Shown here: in pieces, positions 7,473 through 16,439 of the stretch | Layout of the letters: each line of letters starts with the position of its first letter | Position numbering within the stretch: position 1 is the stretch's first letter | Origin: a virus | IMG/VR virus record: IMGVR_UViG_3300030119_000441 | Span: 1 to 44,803 of that record | Direction: 5' to 3' (one strand) | Length of the DNA stretch: 44,803 nt | Made by a program: the position numbers and the translations under genes | Notes under the pieces: model-generated | What the model saw: the letters and a program-made list of their open reading frames with translations, nothing else | The model's database searches: none | What the model was told of the DNA's origin: nothing

Positions 7473-8228
7473 ATGTCTATCATGGATATGTTCCGCGGCG
7501 CTCGCCAACAAGAACCGGCTCCGCAACCAGCTCCGACTGCGCAAGGTCAACAACAGCAAGCTGCTGATCCTAAACTGTCTCAGCAACCTGCTCCTATCCA
7601 GCCGGAAGGTGGCGCTGGTCCGAGTGCCGAAGAAGATCCGATGGATGCTTTTAAGGACATCTTTGCCGCTCCCAAGGAAGGCGATGAAGTTGAGCAGGAC
7701 TTCAATCCTGCCGACATGTTCCAACTGGATCCCCAAAAGATTCAGCAAGCTGTAAGTCAGATGAATTTCACCAGTGCTGTTAGCCAAGATCAGCTGGCAA
7801 AAATCAGTGCTGGCGGCGAAGAAGCTGTTGCAGCTCTTGGCCAAGTAATGAACACTGTTGCCCAAACTGCTTTTCAGCAGTCTATGATGGGCAGCGCAAA
7901 GTTGGTGGAAGGGGCACTTACCAAAGCCAATCAGCATCTGGGCGCGAAGATGCAAAAGGAAATCAAGCGCAGTAGTGTGAGCAGCTCGCTCAGAGAAAAG
8001 CACGCAATCCTCAATCACCCGGCAACTGCGCCGATGATTGCAGCACTGGAACAGCAGTTTATCACGAAGTATCCAACTTCCAGTGCTGAACAAATCACCA
8101 AAATGGCTGAAGATTATCTGGTTAACTTCAGTCAGGGTTTTGCGAAATCGTCAAGTCCTGCACCTGCGCCGGACCCGAAAACTTCCCAAGAACCCGATTG
8201 GAATGAGTTCTTCAACATTAACAACTGA
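7473..8228 (+). CDS. Scaffolding protein (probable)
   Basis: It would guide capsid assembly and then leave the prohead. At 251 residues it is acidic overall with a Pro/Gln/Ala-rich, low-complexity N-terminus (residues about 10-55), a helical middle, and a Pro/Ser linker before a short C-terminal helix ending in EFFNINN. This layout and its position directly upstream of the major capsid gene are typical of podovirus scaffolds, where the C-terminal helix binds capsid protein. AGGTGA precedes the ATG. There is no enzymatic motif, and no protease motif to suggest a fused maturation protease. Confidence 0.75.
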   Translation: MSIMDMFRGARQQEPAPQPAPTAQGQQQQAADPKLSQQPAPIQPEGGAGPSAEEDPMDAFKDIFAAPKEGDEVEQDFNPADMFQLDPQKIQQAVSQMNFTSAVSQDQLAKISAGGEEAVAALGQVMNTVAQTAFQQSMMGSAKLVEGALTKANQHLGAKMQKEIKRSSVSSSLREKHAILNHPATAPMIAALEQQFITKYPTSSAEQITKMAEDYLVNFSQGFAKSSSPAPAPDPKTSQEPDWNEFFNINN

Positions 8229-8236
8229 GGTGACTT

Positions 8237-8431
8237 ATGTCTCTGACTGTGACTGCTCGTCGTGCATATGAAAATGCCGACGGCCAAAAAACTACTGGTG
8301 TCCCGGAAGAAATGGACATCCAGATGCCGAACCAAGCCCCTGCTGCTGCGGCCGACGTTGCTGCACTGAAGGTCCAATTTGACGCACTTCTGACCAAGCT
8401 GGTTGATGCTGGTCTGATGGCAGCCGAGTAA
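8237..8431 (+). CDS. Small head-region protein (64 aa)
   Basis: It sits between scaffold and major capsid gene with GAGGTGAC before the ATG and codon use like the highly expressed capsid gene, so it is likely abundant in infection. The C-terminal half (from about residue 36) is an Ala-rich amphipathic helix, and the N-terminal half is polar. It could be a minor capsid, decoration or assembly helper protein. No family is recognised. Confidence 0.7.
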   Translation: MSLTVTARRAYENADGQKTTGVPEEMDIQMPNQAPAAAADVAALKVQFDALLTKLVDAGLMAAE

Positions 8432-8442
8432 GGAGAACTACT

Positions 8443-9672
8443 ATGTCTGTTAACCAAGGGATTTTCAACTCCGGGCAATTTGCTCAGGATCACGCGAAAC
8501 TCAGTTTCGCAGCAATGATCACTCGCCTGATGCCGAACGGTTCTGCGCCGTTGTTTGGTCTGACTTCCATGCTGGCTGCCGCAACTGCGGTAAATACCCA
8601 GCACGGTTTCTTCACCAAAACCATGGTGTTTCCGAGCTTCGATCTGGCTGCGAACATCTCTGATTCCGACACCATCTTCACTGTTTCCAGCACTGAAGCT
8701 CTGCTGCCGGGCCAGATTCACCGCCTGCAAGAAACTGGCGAAAACGTCATTGTTGACCAGGTCATCAGCCCGACTCAGGTCAAGGTAACTCGCGCAGTGG
8801 GTACAGTTGCTGCGGCTGCTGTTACTATCGCCACTGACACTGTTGTTGCCTACCAAGTTGGTAACGCGTACGAAGAAGCATCTCTCCGTCCGCAAGCCAT
8901 GTCGATCAAGCCGGTTCAAGTGACCAACCTGACTCAGATCTTCCGCAATACCTGGGCAATTTCTGGTACTGCTGAAGCTGTACAGGTTATCGCTGGTGAC
9001 ACTACTGTTGCCGAGAACCGTCAAGATTGCGCGGCTTTCCACGCTGCCGACATCGAAAAAGCTCTGTTCTTCGGCCAGAAGTCCAGCGGTGTTCGTAACG
9101 GCCAACCGTTCCGTACTATGGACGGCCTGGTGAATATCGTAGGTAACATTGCCTACTATCCGCCGAGCTACTCCGCGCCGAACATCTACCCGGCTGGTGC
9201 CACTACTACCTACGAAGAGCTGGAAGGTATGCTCGATCCCTGCTTCGATCAGGCAACTGATCCGAAAGTGGCGAACGAACGTCTGCTCTTCACTGGCGGT
9301 ACTGGCCTCCGTGTTATCAACAACATCGGCCGTATTACTGGCCAGTACCAGTTGATCGACGGTCAAACTTCCTGGGGTCTCCAGTTCCGTACACTGAAGA
9401 CAACTCGTGGTACTTTCCGTCTGATCGAACACCCGCTGTTCAACAGCAACCCGCACTGGGCCGCGATGGCAGTAGCAGTGGACCTGACTACTTTCAACAT
9501 TGCCTACCTGGGCAATCGCAAAACCCAGAACCGCGAGTTCAACATGGACGGCAAGCCTGTTGACCAAGGTATCGACGCTGTGGGCGGCACTCTTACTACT
9601 GAGTGTACCTGCGAAGTCAAGAACCCGCCGGCTAACGCCATTATCACTGGCCTGACCGCACCGGCTCTGTAA
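8443..9672 (+). CDS. Major capsid protein
   Basis: The main shell subunit, with a length (409 aa) suited to a HK97-fold capsid protein of a podovirus. Position after the scaffold, an AAGGAG site 7 bases before the ATG, strong codon bias (C-ending codons, few rare ones) and a strong terminator directly downstream all fit the most abundant virion protein. The N-terminus is helical. Residues about 55-150 are beta-rich, with hydrophobic/threonine repeats like an inserted beta domain. No cleavage site is evident and no protease gene is nearby, so it is probably not proteolytically matured. Confidence 0.88.
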   Translation: MSVNQGIFNSGQFAQDHAKLSFAAMITRLMPNGSAPLFGLTSMLAAATAVNTQHGFFTKTMVFPSFDLAANISDSDTIFTVSSTEALLPGQIHRLQETGENVIVDQVISPTQVKVTRAVGTVAAAAVTIATDTVVAYQVGNAYEEASLRPQAMSIKPVQVTNLTQIFRNTWAISGTAEAVQVIAGDTTVAENRQDCAAFHAADIEKALFFGQKSSGVRNGQPFRTMDGLVNIVGNIAYYPPSYSAPNIYPAGATTTYEELEGMLDPCFDQATDPKVANERLLFTGGTGLRVINNIGRITGQYQLIDGQTSWGLQFRTLKTTRGTFRLIEHPLFNSNPHWAAMAVAVDLTTFNIAYLGNRKTQNREFNMDGKPVDQGIDAVGGTLTTECTCEVKNPPANAIITGLTAPAL

Positions 9673-9693
9673 AGCTACTAATCGTAGCACTTG

Positions 9694-9732
9694 CCCCGGA
9701 CTAACTTGAGCGGGTTAGTTCGGGGACTTTTT
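9694..9732 (+). terminator. Rho-independent terminator after major capsid gene
   Basis: CCCCGG-ACTAAC (9694-9705) pairs with GTTAGT-TCGGGG (9714-9725), a 12-pair stem with one G-T wobble, followed by TTTTT. A small hairpin GCTAC/GTAGC precedes it (9674-9688). It would trim or partly stop transcription after the capsid gene, so downstream tail genes need read-through or their own promoter. Confidence 0.88.
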
Positions 9733-9754
9733 ACTCAAATAAGGAGTTCCCACC

Positions 9755-10225
9755 ATGGCTGAAGTACCTCTTTTCAAGAACAAACATGGCAACTGCAAAG
9801 TTGTCCATCGCGGTAAACTGTTCCAGTTTGCGAACGGTCGCTACTGGACAGAAGATGCTGAGCAGATTAAAGCTCTGCAAGCTCTGGCAGATGCCAAAGA
9901 TAAAGGGGTTTATATTGATCCCCAAGAACCCAAAATCGACACGGATGCTACAACTCCGCTGGAGATCATGCGCAAGAAGATTCGCGCTGAGCATCTAGCA
10001 GAGCTGGAAGCTGAAGGAAAGCTGCGTGATTTCGGCACTTCCAAGGTAACTGAAGAGCAGACCCAGTCCAAGATCGTGGGTACCCTGGACTCTTCTACTA
10101 CCGGGGTTAAAAGTGCCGGCCTGCTGAAGCAAGCTGAAGCGCTGAAAGCAAGCCAAACCGGAGGAGCTAAGGTTGGTGGCACTACCGCACCGACCACTGG
10201 CAAGGGCGATGCCAATACTCCTTAA
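9755..10225 (+). CDS. Hypothetical virion-region protein (156 aa)
   Basis: The first gene after the capsid terminator, with AAGGAG 8 bases upstream of the ATG. The N-terminal 45 residues look like a small beta domain (FKNKHGN, GKLFQFANGRYW), followed by a charged helical section (about 70-95) and a Thr/Gly/Ala-rich flexible tail. In related phages this slot often carries a head-completion or decoration protein; here that is only positional inference. Confidence 0.65.
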   Translation: MAEVPLFKNKHGNCKVVHRGKLFQFANGRYWTEDAEQIKALQALADAKDKGVYIDPQEPKIDTDATTPLEIMRKKIRAEHLAELEAEGKLRDFGTSKVTEEQTQSKIVGTLDSSTTGVKSAGLLKQAEALKASQTGGAKVGGTTAPTTGKGDANTP

Positions 10226-10269
10226 GGACAGGGGGAGCCAAGGATGGCACTTACTTAGGGGTATCTACC

Positions 10270-10872
10270 ATGAACTTTGATGAACTTTGCAGTGAAGTAG
10301 CAACACTTACCCGCCGTCCGGATCTTATCAATACCCGGATTACAGCAGCAGTTAAAGCTGCTATCTTGAAAGCGCACCAGTCCGATTTCTTTTACCGGGA
10401 TCTCAGAGAAGTATCTATTGAGTTCACTACTCCCGCGTACATTCAAAACTTTGACCCTGCCGCTCTGATTCCCAAGTACCGTAAAGCTAAATACATTCGC
10501 CAGTGGAATGGCGATGCAGATGGAGCCGGTGGCTTGGTTTACGAAGCTGTACAAATTGAGCATCTGTTCGATGGGTACGGCGATGAGCGAGTCAATGTTT
10601 TCTACCAAGCAGGTAAAGTGTTGCAGATTAAGTCTGCTACTCCAGTAGACAAAATCCTGTTTGGTTGCTATATCCTTCCTTCCCTTGACTCTGACGATGC
10701 AGACTTCTCTTGGATCGCAACTGCGTTTCCGTATGCTATTGTGTATGATGCTGCCAGAGTAGTTTTCCGTGGTATCGGTCTTGCGCAGGAAGCTAACGAC
10801 TTTGATAGACTGACAGCCGAGCAGTATATCAACCTTAAAATGTCCAATGTGGACGATTTACCAAATACGTGA
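10270..10872 (+). CDS. Head-tail adaptor / tail tubular protein A-like
   Basis: It would sit under the portal and join it to the tail nozzle. Length (200 aa), position between capsid and tail genes, and content match the gp11-type tail tubular protein A and gp4-type adaptor group: an N-terminal helical segment (residues about 1-45), a beta-rich core, and a C-terminal helix pair ending with a conserved-looking AEQYINLKMSNVD region. Coordinates with AGGGG before the ATG are clear. A family-level search would confirm it. Confidence 0.68.
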   Translation: MNFDELCSEVATLTRRPDLINTRITAAVKAAILKAHQSDFFYRDLREVSIEFTTPAYIQNFDPAALIPKYRKAKYIRQWNGDADGAGGLVYEAVQIEHLFDGYGDERVNVFYQAGKVLQIKSATPVDKILFGCYILPSLDSDDADFSWIATAFPYAIVYDAARVVFRGIGLAQEANDFDRLTAEQYINLKMSNVDDLPNT

Positions 10873-10880
10873 GGTGAGTT

Positions 10881-11171
10881 ATGATTACTGGCTACACTAT
10901 CGAAGGGGCTACTCAACGCATTGTGCTGTCTGATATGCGCCACAACGAAGATCACACAGAAGAAGTTACCACATCTGGCGGTACTCACTTTCTCATTCAG
11001 AACTTGGGGCCCGGTGTAGTTTACGTTGATACTTCTGCTGTCGCCACTCGTACAGGATTCCCTGTTACTTGCAAGGACCCTGCAGTTTTGGTAGCTGCGG
11101 ATGTAACACACATCCACTGTCCGGACGCAAACGCAACTGTTCTGGTAACCCCCGTTTCTGTTGAGGTATAA
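10881..11171 (+). CDS. Small beta-rich virion protein (96 aa)
   Basis: Short alternating hydrophobic/polar strands (FLIQNLGPGVVYVDTS, then VLVTPVSVEV at the end) suggest a single beta-sandwich domain. It resembles in length and character the 96-residue protein at 12732-13022, the two flanking the collagen-like fibre. It could be a fibre base or decoration subunit. GAGGTGAG lies just before the ATG, and the gene ends 4 bases before the fibre start codon. Confidence 0.6.
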   Translation: MITGYTIEGATQRIVLSDMRHNEDHTEEVTTSGGTHFLIQNLGPGVVYVDTSAVATRTGFPVTCKDPAVLVAADVTHIHCPDANATVLVTPVSVEV

Positions 11172-11175
11172 GAAA

Positions 11176-12735
11176 ATGGCTGATTCCAGTTTTTGGACAC
11201 CTGAGTCAGGTTCTGTAGGCCCGCAAGGTCCTGCTGGTCCTGCTGGTCCGGAAGGTCCATCTATTGAACTACAAGTTACTGGTACCCATATTCAGTGGCG
11301 AGTAGAGGGTGACACTGACTGGATCAACTTAATTTCTTTGGACCTTCTGGTGGGCCCAGCTGGCCCGTTAGGTAACCCAGGTCCGCGTGGTTTGCAAGGC
11401 ACTCCTGGCGCCAAAGGGGACAAAGGTGACCAAGGCGATCCTGGCCTGAATGGAGCTACTTGGCACAGTGTTGTAAGTACCCCGGAAACTGGATTAGGTG
11501 TTGCTGGGGATTATGCTCTCAACACTACTAATGGGGATGTCTGGGAAAAAGATGATGCTACAACTTGGACACTGGTAATGAACATTACCGGCCCGCAAGG
11601 TCCACAAGGCCCAGCTGGCCCAGCCAGTGTTCCGCAGTTCCGCTACGGCAACGGAGCCCCTGACGGTATTTTGGGTATCATTGGTGATTTCTATCTGGAC
11701 ATTGATACCTACGATTTGTACGGACCGAAAACTTCCGAGGGTTGGCCAGCTCCTGTAAATTTGGCAGTGGATCTGGAAGTTGTAGAAGTTGATACAACTT
11801 CACTGAAGATTCAAGCTCCGTACGGTACTCCTGCACTTCTGGTGGCTGCTACTGAAACTCTAGCAGGCTTAATGGCTGCGGCAGATAAGCTAAAGCTAAA
11901 CGGTATTGCCGCGGGAGCCACAGCTAACCAGACTGATGCTTACTTGCTGGCCCGAGCTAATCATACTGGCACACAAATTATCAGCACCATTGTAGGCTTG
12001 CAAGATGCGCTTGATACGCTCAATGCAATTAAAGTCAACATCGCTGATATCATTGACACTGCGACCAGTTCGGCTACAGACCAACCAGTATCCGCCAGAG
12101 TTGCAAAAGATCTGCAAGACCAGATCGCAGCGATTAATACTTTGCTGCTGTCTGACGACACTGACCTGGATACTATTCAGGAAATTGTTGATTACATCAA
12201 TGTTAATCGAGATACGTTGGAGAACCTAGACATCTCTTCTATTGCAGGCCTGCAAGCTGCATTGGATGACAAGGTTAACATTGCGGATATTGTTAATACC
12301 CTTGTGTCTACAGCTACAGACAAACCATTGTCAGCGGCACAAGGTAAGACACTGAAAGATTTAGTAGACAACCGGGTAGTTATTGTTCCCGGTAAGCAGC
12401 TGTCTACCGAAGACTTTACAACGGCAGAGAAAACCAAGCTAGGAGACCTGCCCACTAATTTGGCTCTACAAGCTTCGTTAGACAGTAAAGTTGATAAGGT
12501 TACTGGTCAAGGACTCAGCGACGAGAATTACACAGCACTGGAAAAAACAAAGTTATCTGGTATCGAAGACGGCGCTACTGCTAACGCCGCAGATACTTAC
12601 CTGCTAGCTCGGGATAACCATACTGGAACTCAAGATATCTCTACTGTAGATGGACTACAATCTGCGCTAGATAACCTGAACACAGCAGCTAGTGACCTGG
12701 AACGTCGCATCACTTATGGAGTTTACACAAAATGA
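11176..12735 (+). CDS. Tail fibre with collagen-like repeats
   Basis: A 519-residue fibre. Collagen-like Gly-X-Y blocks occur near residues 9-26 (GPQGPAGPAGPEGP), 57-93 and 137-148, separated by small beta domains, which would form trimeric rods. The C-terminal half has repeated fibre modules, including two copies of a motif YLLAR-x-NHTGTQ (about residues 255-270 and 474-489), each followed by a GLQ-x-ALD segment. That repeat is common in phage tail fibres. I start at the ATG at 11176 (MADSSFW), with GAGGT upstream, rather than at the earlier TTG. The end overlaps the next gene as ATGA. Confidence 0.85.
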   Translation: MADSSFWTPESGSVGPQGPAGPAGPEGPSIELQVTGTHIQWRVEGDTDWINLISLDLLVGPAGPLGNPGPRGLQGTPGAKGDKGDQGDPGLNGATWHSVVSTPETGLGVAGDYALNTTNGDVWEKDDATTWTLVMNITGPQGPQGPAGPASVPQFRYGNGAPDGILGIIGDFYLDIDTYDLYGPKTSEGWPAPVNLAVDLEVVEVDTTSLKIQAPYGTPALLVAATETLAGLMAAADKLKLNGIAAGATANQTDAYLLARANHTGTQIISTIVGLQDALDTLNAIKVNIADIIDTATSSATDQPVSARVAKDLQDQIAAINTLLLSDDTDLDTIQEIVDYINVNRDTLENLDISSIAGLQAALDDKVNIADIVNTLVSTATDKPLSAAQGKTLKDLVDNRVVIVPGKQLSTEDFTTAEKTKLGDLPTNLALQASLDSKVDKVTGQGLSDENYTALEKTKLSGIEDGATANAADTYLLARDNHTGTQDISTVDGLQSALDNLNTAASDLERRITYGVYTK

Positions 12736-13022
12736 CACCTAAAGTTTGGAAACTCTCTGCGTACACTGTAGATACTTTCACTGATCTGGTTGCCGAAGAC
12801 GCTGATGTTTCTGGTGTCATTGTGTCTAATACCGATCTGCTGAATGATGCAGTAGTAGTTATCCGTCACGGAACTGGAGACATTAGCGGATCTAAGCTTA
12901 TTCCGGCCGGCGATGCACTGCGTCTGAATGCTCCAACCCTACGCACCTCTGCTGCTAGCCCGCTTCAAGCTAAAGCGGACAGAGCTGGAGTTGTGTTCAC
13001 TGCTAGCGGGCTGACTCCATGA
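12732..13022 (+). CDS. Small beta-rich virion protein (96 aa)
   Basis: It encodes a compact domain with repeated strand-like segments (SGVIVSNTD, DAVVVIRHG) and a closing segment RAGVVFTASG. The ATG overlaps the fibre stop, and its own TGA overlaps the next ATG, so three genes are translationally coupled. It likely works with the fibre or the receptor-binding-type protein that follows, for example as an adaptor. Its size and strand pattern recall the 10881-11171 protein, but identity between them looks low. Confidence 0.6.
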   Translation: MTPKVWKLSAYTVDTFTDLVAEDADVSGVIVSNTDLLNDAVVVIRHGTGDISGSKLIPAGDALRLNAPTLRTSAASPLQAKADRAGVVFTASGLTP

Positions 13023-14359
13023 GTATCTGGACTCCCATGTGGGACAAGGTACTTGAATCTAATCCAATTTCAGATGCTATCGCGTTGGACTTGGACTACC
13101 GCAATGACCGTTACCGCGCACTGGATAGTGGGGTTCTGGTTGAAAAGCCGTGGGCGGACATTGTTAATAATTACAGTGCACCAGCAGGCCGGACCTACTT
13201 TGACAGTGCAGGCGTGCTGCAAACCGCTGCTGCTAATACACCCATTCGTGCGTATGATCCGGCTACTGGGGAGTTTCTGGGGAATCAGATTTGGGGTAGT
13301 TACAGCAATCTCCACGAAGATTCGCAGACTTATAGTCGCAACATAACATTTGAACAGGGAGTAATATCCACGGTACTGCCAACCGGGGGTATTAACGGCA
13401 CGCCGTGTCTGGAACTTAAAACGGACACTACGTCGTCTAACCACAGGAAAGCGTCTGGTAATATCTCGGTGGTTGCTGGCTCTTATGTTTTCAGCTTTGC
13501 GTTAAAAGAGGGGCTAAGCAGGTATGCCCAATTTCTAGTCAGTAATACCGGAAACTGGGGCGGTCTACCGGGATGTACTGCAAAGATAGATTGTCGCACT
13601 GGCGCTGTGCTTCTCGGGACTAGTTTGTCTTTGGTTGTTCCTGTGATAGACCTGGGTGATGGGTGGTTTGAGTACCACCTGCGTGCTACATCTGCGGGTA
13701 GCACGGTAAGTGGGGTGTCCTTTGGGCCAACCCCGTCTCCATCTTTTGTGAACAACGTAGAGTCATACACTGGCACAGGTAATGAGTCTCTATTAGTAAC
13801 CAATGTGTCCATGCACGCAGGGGATTCTTGGCAGCCGCATGTTGTGACAGACACCACTCCAGTAACCGTCGCGGCAGAAAACCAGATCATCGACGGTAGT
13901 GTTTTCTCAGATATTTGGAATGAGTCCGGCGTGTCCATATTTGCCAAAGTTAGATCGAACTACAACTCCGACGCCTCCATGATACTATCCGCAGGGACAG
14001 CTTTCGATAACTGGGTAGCACTACGCAGGCTTCGCGGTAGCAGCCCACTGAACTACCCAGATGCAGTAGTCACCCCTGTAGGTGGCGGGTCCCCCGCAGC
14101 ATTTTCTGCGTCTACAGCCGTGGCCGCGTCGTTGGAGAATATAGCGTTCTCTATAAAAGATTCGGAGTTTGCGTACTTTGCGAGAAACGGAAGCGTATCT
14201 ACTACGCCGCCATTTATACCTGGAATGCCGACAGTCACGCAGATGGAATTAGGTTTTCGTGCTTTTGGCACACCTTATCACTTGAATGGATACATTGAGC
14301 GCTTGGTCATCTTCAATCGCGCCCTGCCACCCTCACTTCTCCAGAGGCCGACAGCATGA
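13019..14359 (+). CDS. Tail fibre / receptor-binding-type protein
   Basis: A 446-residue protein with two parts. Residues about 25-100 carry a pattern I know from phage fibre and tailspike heads: a short strand with ALD, then AGRTYFDSAGVLQTAAAN, then a YDPATGEFLG turn. The remainder has two beta-sandwich-like regions: residues 120-270 resemble a carbohydrate-binding module and residues 290-440 a concanavalin/LamG-like fold with a terminal IERLVIFNRAL strand. This suggests host surface glycan binding. No hydrolase motif is evident. GC-richer, C/G-ending codons differ from its neighbours, consistent with module exchange. Confidence 0.72.
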   Translation: MSIWTPMWDKVLESNPISDAIALDLDYRNDRYRALDSGVLVEKPWADIVNNYSAPAGRTYFDSAGVLQTAAANTPIRAYDPATGEFLGNQIWGSYSNLHEDSQTYSRNITFEQGVISTVLPTGGINGTPCLELKTDTTSSNHRKASGNISVVAGSYVFSFALKEGLSRYAQFLVSNTGNWGGLPGCTAKIDCRTGAVLLGTSLSLVVPVIDLGDGWFEYHLRATSAGSTVSGVSFGPTPSPSFVNNVESYTGTGNESLLVTNVSMHAGDSWQPHVVTDTTPVTVAAENQIIDGSVFSDIWNESGVSIFAKVRSNYNSDASMILSAGTAFDNWVALRRLRGSSPLNYPDAVVTPVGGGSPAAFSASTAVAASLENIAFSIKDSEFAYFARNGSVSTTPPFIPGMPTVTQMELGFRAFGTPYHLNGYIERLVIFNRALPPSLLQRPTA

Positions 14360-14850
14360 AAATTCTAATAGCGATGTTGGTAACTCCAAGCACTGATAAA
14401 AAGTTACTCTCAGAAGCTATTAAGAGCATCTTGCCTTTCAAGCCCCTTGTAGAGATTCATCTTTACAAAGGGGCTAAGGCAATGTGGGAAGTTCCGCGGC
14501 GGAGGGCGGAAATAACTCTGCAGATTAAAGACACTTTTATAACTCATCTCATGTTCATGGACCCAGATGATTTATTGGAGCCGGCTGGATTCGCGCTAGC
14601 TCTGGATGAAATGAATGATGAGGGAATCTACTTAAAGGAAAAGGAATTCGGAGGGTTGTCAGCAAGAACCAAGTATTGCTGCCGGCTTATTTTACGCATG
14701 GATTTAGCTAGGGAGCTTGCACTAAATCACAGAGCACTAGGAGATTCAGATCGACTGAGTGCAGAACAAGCGTACAGAAAATACAAACTGCCGAAGTCTT
14801 CACAGGTTGCGTACTTATGGAGGCATCATCATGAGACTGGGAGAGAGTGA
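14356..14850 (+). CDS. Glycosyltransferase-like protein (GT-A fold candidate)
   Basis: A 164-residue protein with features of the GT2-type nucleotide-sugar binding half: an N-terminal strand MKILIAML, a helix with LLSEAIKSIL, then after RRRAEI a strand ending FMDPDDLLEP (residues about 72-81) containing a DxD-like DPDD that could bind metal and nucleotide sugar. At half the usual length it may lack a full acceptor domain. The ATG overlaps the stop of the receptor-binding-type gene, so it could modify that protein or be a fibre chaperone. Catalysis is unproven. Confidence 0.5.
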   Translation: MKILIAMLVTPSTDKKLLSEAIKSILPFKPLVEIHLYKGAKAMWEVPRRRAEITLQIKDTFITHLMFMDPDDLLEPAGFALALDEMNDEGIYLKEKEFGGLSARTKYCCRLILRMDLARELALNHRALGDSDRLSAEQAYRKYKLPKSSQVAYLWRHHHETGRE

Positions 14851-14851
14851 C

Positions 14852-15229
14852 ATGAGCACAAAACTGGACACGGTCACGGGAGTTGTGACTATCTCAATTG
14901 CTGGCATCACTGCTGCACTTACGCCAGAGGATGCCAGACAGTGGGGAGACATTCTTCTCACGTATTCACCACTTATGCTTATTGGCGTACTACTGTTGCG
15001 CTTGCGAGCGCAGGATGCTCGAATCAAACAGCAGGACGCAAAGATGGCAGAGTGCGAAAGTAAGCACAGTGAATTGCAGAACAAGTTGCTGCTGACTTAC
15101 GCTGCCTTGGTTCGTGGCGCCAATGTGCAAAAGTTGCCGAGCACTGCTGAATTTGAAGCTGGTCAGTTCAATGTAGATGAATGTATTGGAGGTACTTGCG
15201 ATGCCGTCCCCAGCAACTCTGATCGGTAA
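14852..15229 (+). CDS. Holin candidate (membrane protein)
   Basis: A 125-residue protein with two hydrophobic stretches, near residues 8-24 and 39-54 (SPLMLIGVLLLRL), followed by a polar helical region (55-85) and a tail with a CIGGTC pair. This topology fits a two-helix holin that opens the inner membrane for the endolysin. The start is the ATG at 14852, one base after the preceding stop, with GAGAG upstream; the upstream in-frame ATG at 14831 is less likely. It lies 3.5 kb ahead of the endolysin, which weakens the holin call. Confidence 0.5.
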   Translation: MSTKLDTVTGVVTISIAGITAALTPEDARQWGDILLTYSPLMLIGVLLLRLRAQDARIKQQDAKMAECESKHSELQNKLLLTYAALVRGANVQKLPSTAEFEAGQFNVDECIGGTCDAVPSNSDR

Positions 15230-16439
15230 CACTAATGTATCTCATTGGGGTTTGGGAGAGTTGGATGGTGATACTCCTTTGCCAGAATACGATCCTATGT
15301 GGCTGGCCTTGATAGAGGACGACAATCTATTTGGTGCCCGCAGTGCTCTGTACTCTGATCCTAGTTTAGAGAACCTTGGCGGAGCTTGCCCTGTTACCAT
15401 GTACGCAGGTAACGGAGCTGTAGTCAGTCTCACTATCAATGAGTTTCCCTATATACATATTGCTGGTATTGCAGGCGATGCTGCAACTGCTGCACCGCTT
15501 AAGCTGGCAACCCAGGAGTACTCTTATTTTGATGTAATGTACGATGAGGAGCAAGAGCAGTGGGCAATATTTATGGCTCTGGGGACAGCGGAGTCCAATA
15601 CTCTTGAAACTAGAGCTGTGCACGTTCAACTGATAGATGGAGAGTTCTCAATTGTTTTTGAGGTAGAGTTGACTCTTAATATTGGCCACTATGTGGATCC
15701 GCTCCTTGATGTAATAAAGTTGTCTCCCTCAGGTAGATTAGCTATTATACAGTTTTACGAAGAAGATGATGTCTCTACCGTACAGTACCACTCTATGGCG
15801 GTGGTTGATGTTTTTAACGGAGTCTATACGAGTTCTCGTCTACGTGAATATGTTGGTATCTACCTACCAGCTTGCGCCTGGCTGTCTAAGAGAACCAGCA
15901 ATGGCCGAGAAATTTACGCCCTGTTGGATGGTATAGGGGGAAACGCAGCGTCCTGGGAACTCACCTGCGTTGCTCCAAATTACTTTAATGGAGCGATTTA
16001 CCTAGATACTTACTATACTTCTGCTCCAATTTCGGGGCCATTAGTGAGAGCTAAAGATGTGGAATGGGTTGAGGGCGGTATTGACAAAGTTGCTTTCACC
16101 TTTGACGCAGCTTGCGAGGGCTCTAGAATTCAAGTTTACGATTTTAGTAACGCCACATTTGAGAACTATGAAGTTACTGGCACTGTGGATATATCTTCCT
16201 ACACCTCTGGCGAACTTAATGTTTACGCATCCGGTTGCTGGTCGGCGGACAAAGAAACTATCCACGTTCCGGGCTACACAAACGGCTTGGTTATCTTTGA
16301 CGTAGCCAACCAGTCTGAGCAGTTTATTAATCTTCCGGAGGTTATAATCCCCTCTAACGACACCCTGTGCCACTTTGTTCCGCCAGGTCCAATTGAAATT
16401 AACTTTGTGTGCAGTCTACCTGACGCAGGGGTTAACTAA
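15201..16439 (+). CDS. Tail-region structural protein (412 aa)
   Basis: I start at the ATG at 15201 (MPSPATLIG) because GGAGGT lies 8 bases upstream; it overlaps the end of the holin candidate. The protein is acidic and beta-rich throughout, with repeated blade-like segments (for example LAIIQFYEEDD, IYALLDG, LVIFDVANQ) that suggest a beta-propeller-like domain. Its stop overlaps the next ATG (TAATG), pairing it with the 575-residue tail protein. It is probably a tail nozzle or side component. No enzymatic motif or close family was recognised. Confidence 0.6.
   Translation: MPSPATLIGNTNVSHWGLGELDGDTPLPEYDPMWLALIEDDNLFGARSALYSDPSLENLGGACPVTMYAGNGAVVSLTINEFPYIHIAGIAGDAATAAPLKLATQEYSYFDVMYDEEQEQWAIFMALGTAESNTLETRAVHVQLIDGEFSIVFEVELTLNIGHYVDPLLDVIKLSPSGRLAIIQFYEEDDVSTVQYHSMAVVDVFNGVYTSSRLREYVGIYLPACAWLSKRTSNGREIYALLDGIGGNAASWELTCVAPNYFNGAIYLDTYYTSAPISGPLVRAKDVEWVEGGIDKVAFTFDAACEGSRIQVYDFSNATFENYEVTGTVDISSYTSGELNVYASGCWSADKETIHVPGYTNGLVIFDVANQSEQFINLPEVIIPSNDTLCHFVPPGPIEINFVCSLPDAGVN

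Noticed and set aside
8218-9690. 490-codon antisense ORF across the major capsid gene
   Set aside because: Long reverse frames arise opposite strongly codon-biased genes. It has no start site, domain or context, and the opposite strand clearly encodes the capsid protein.
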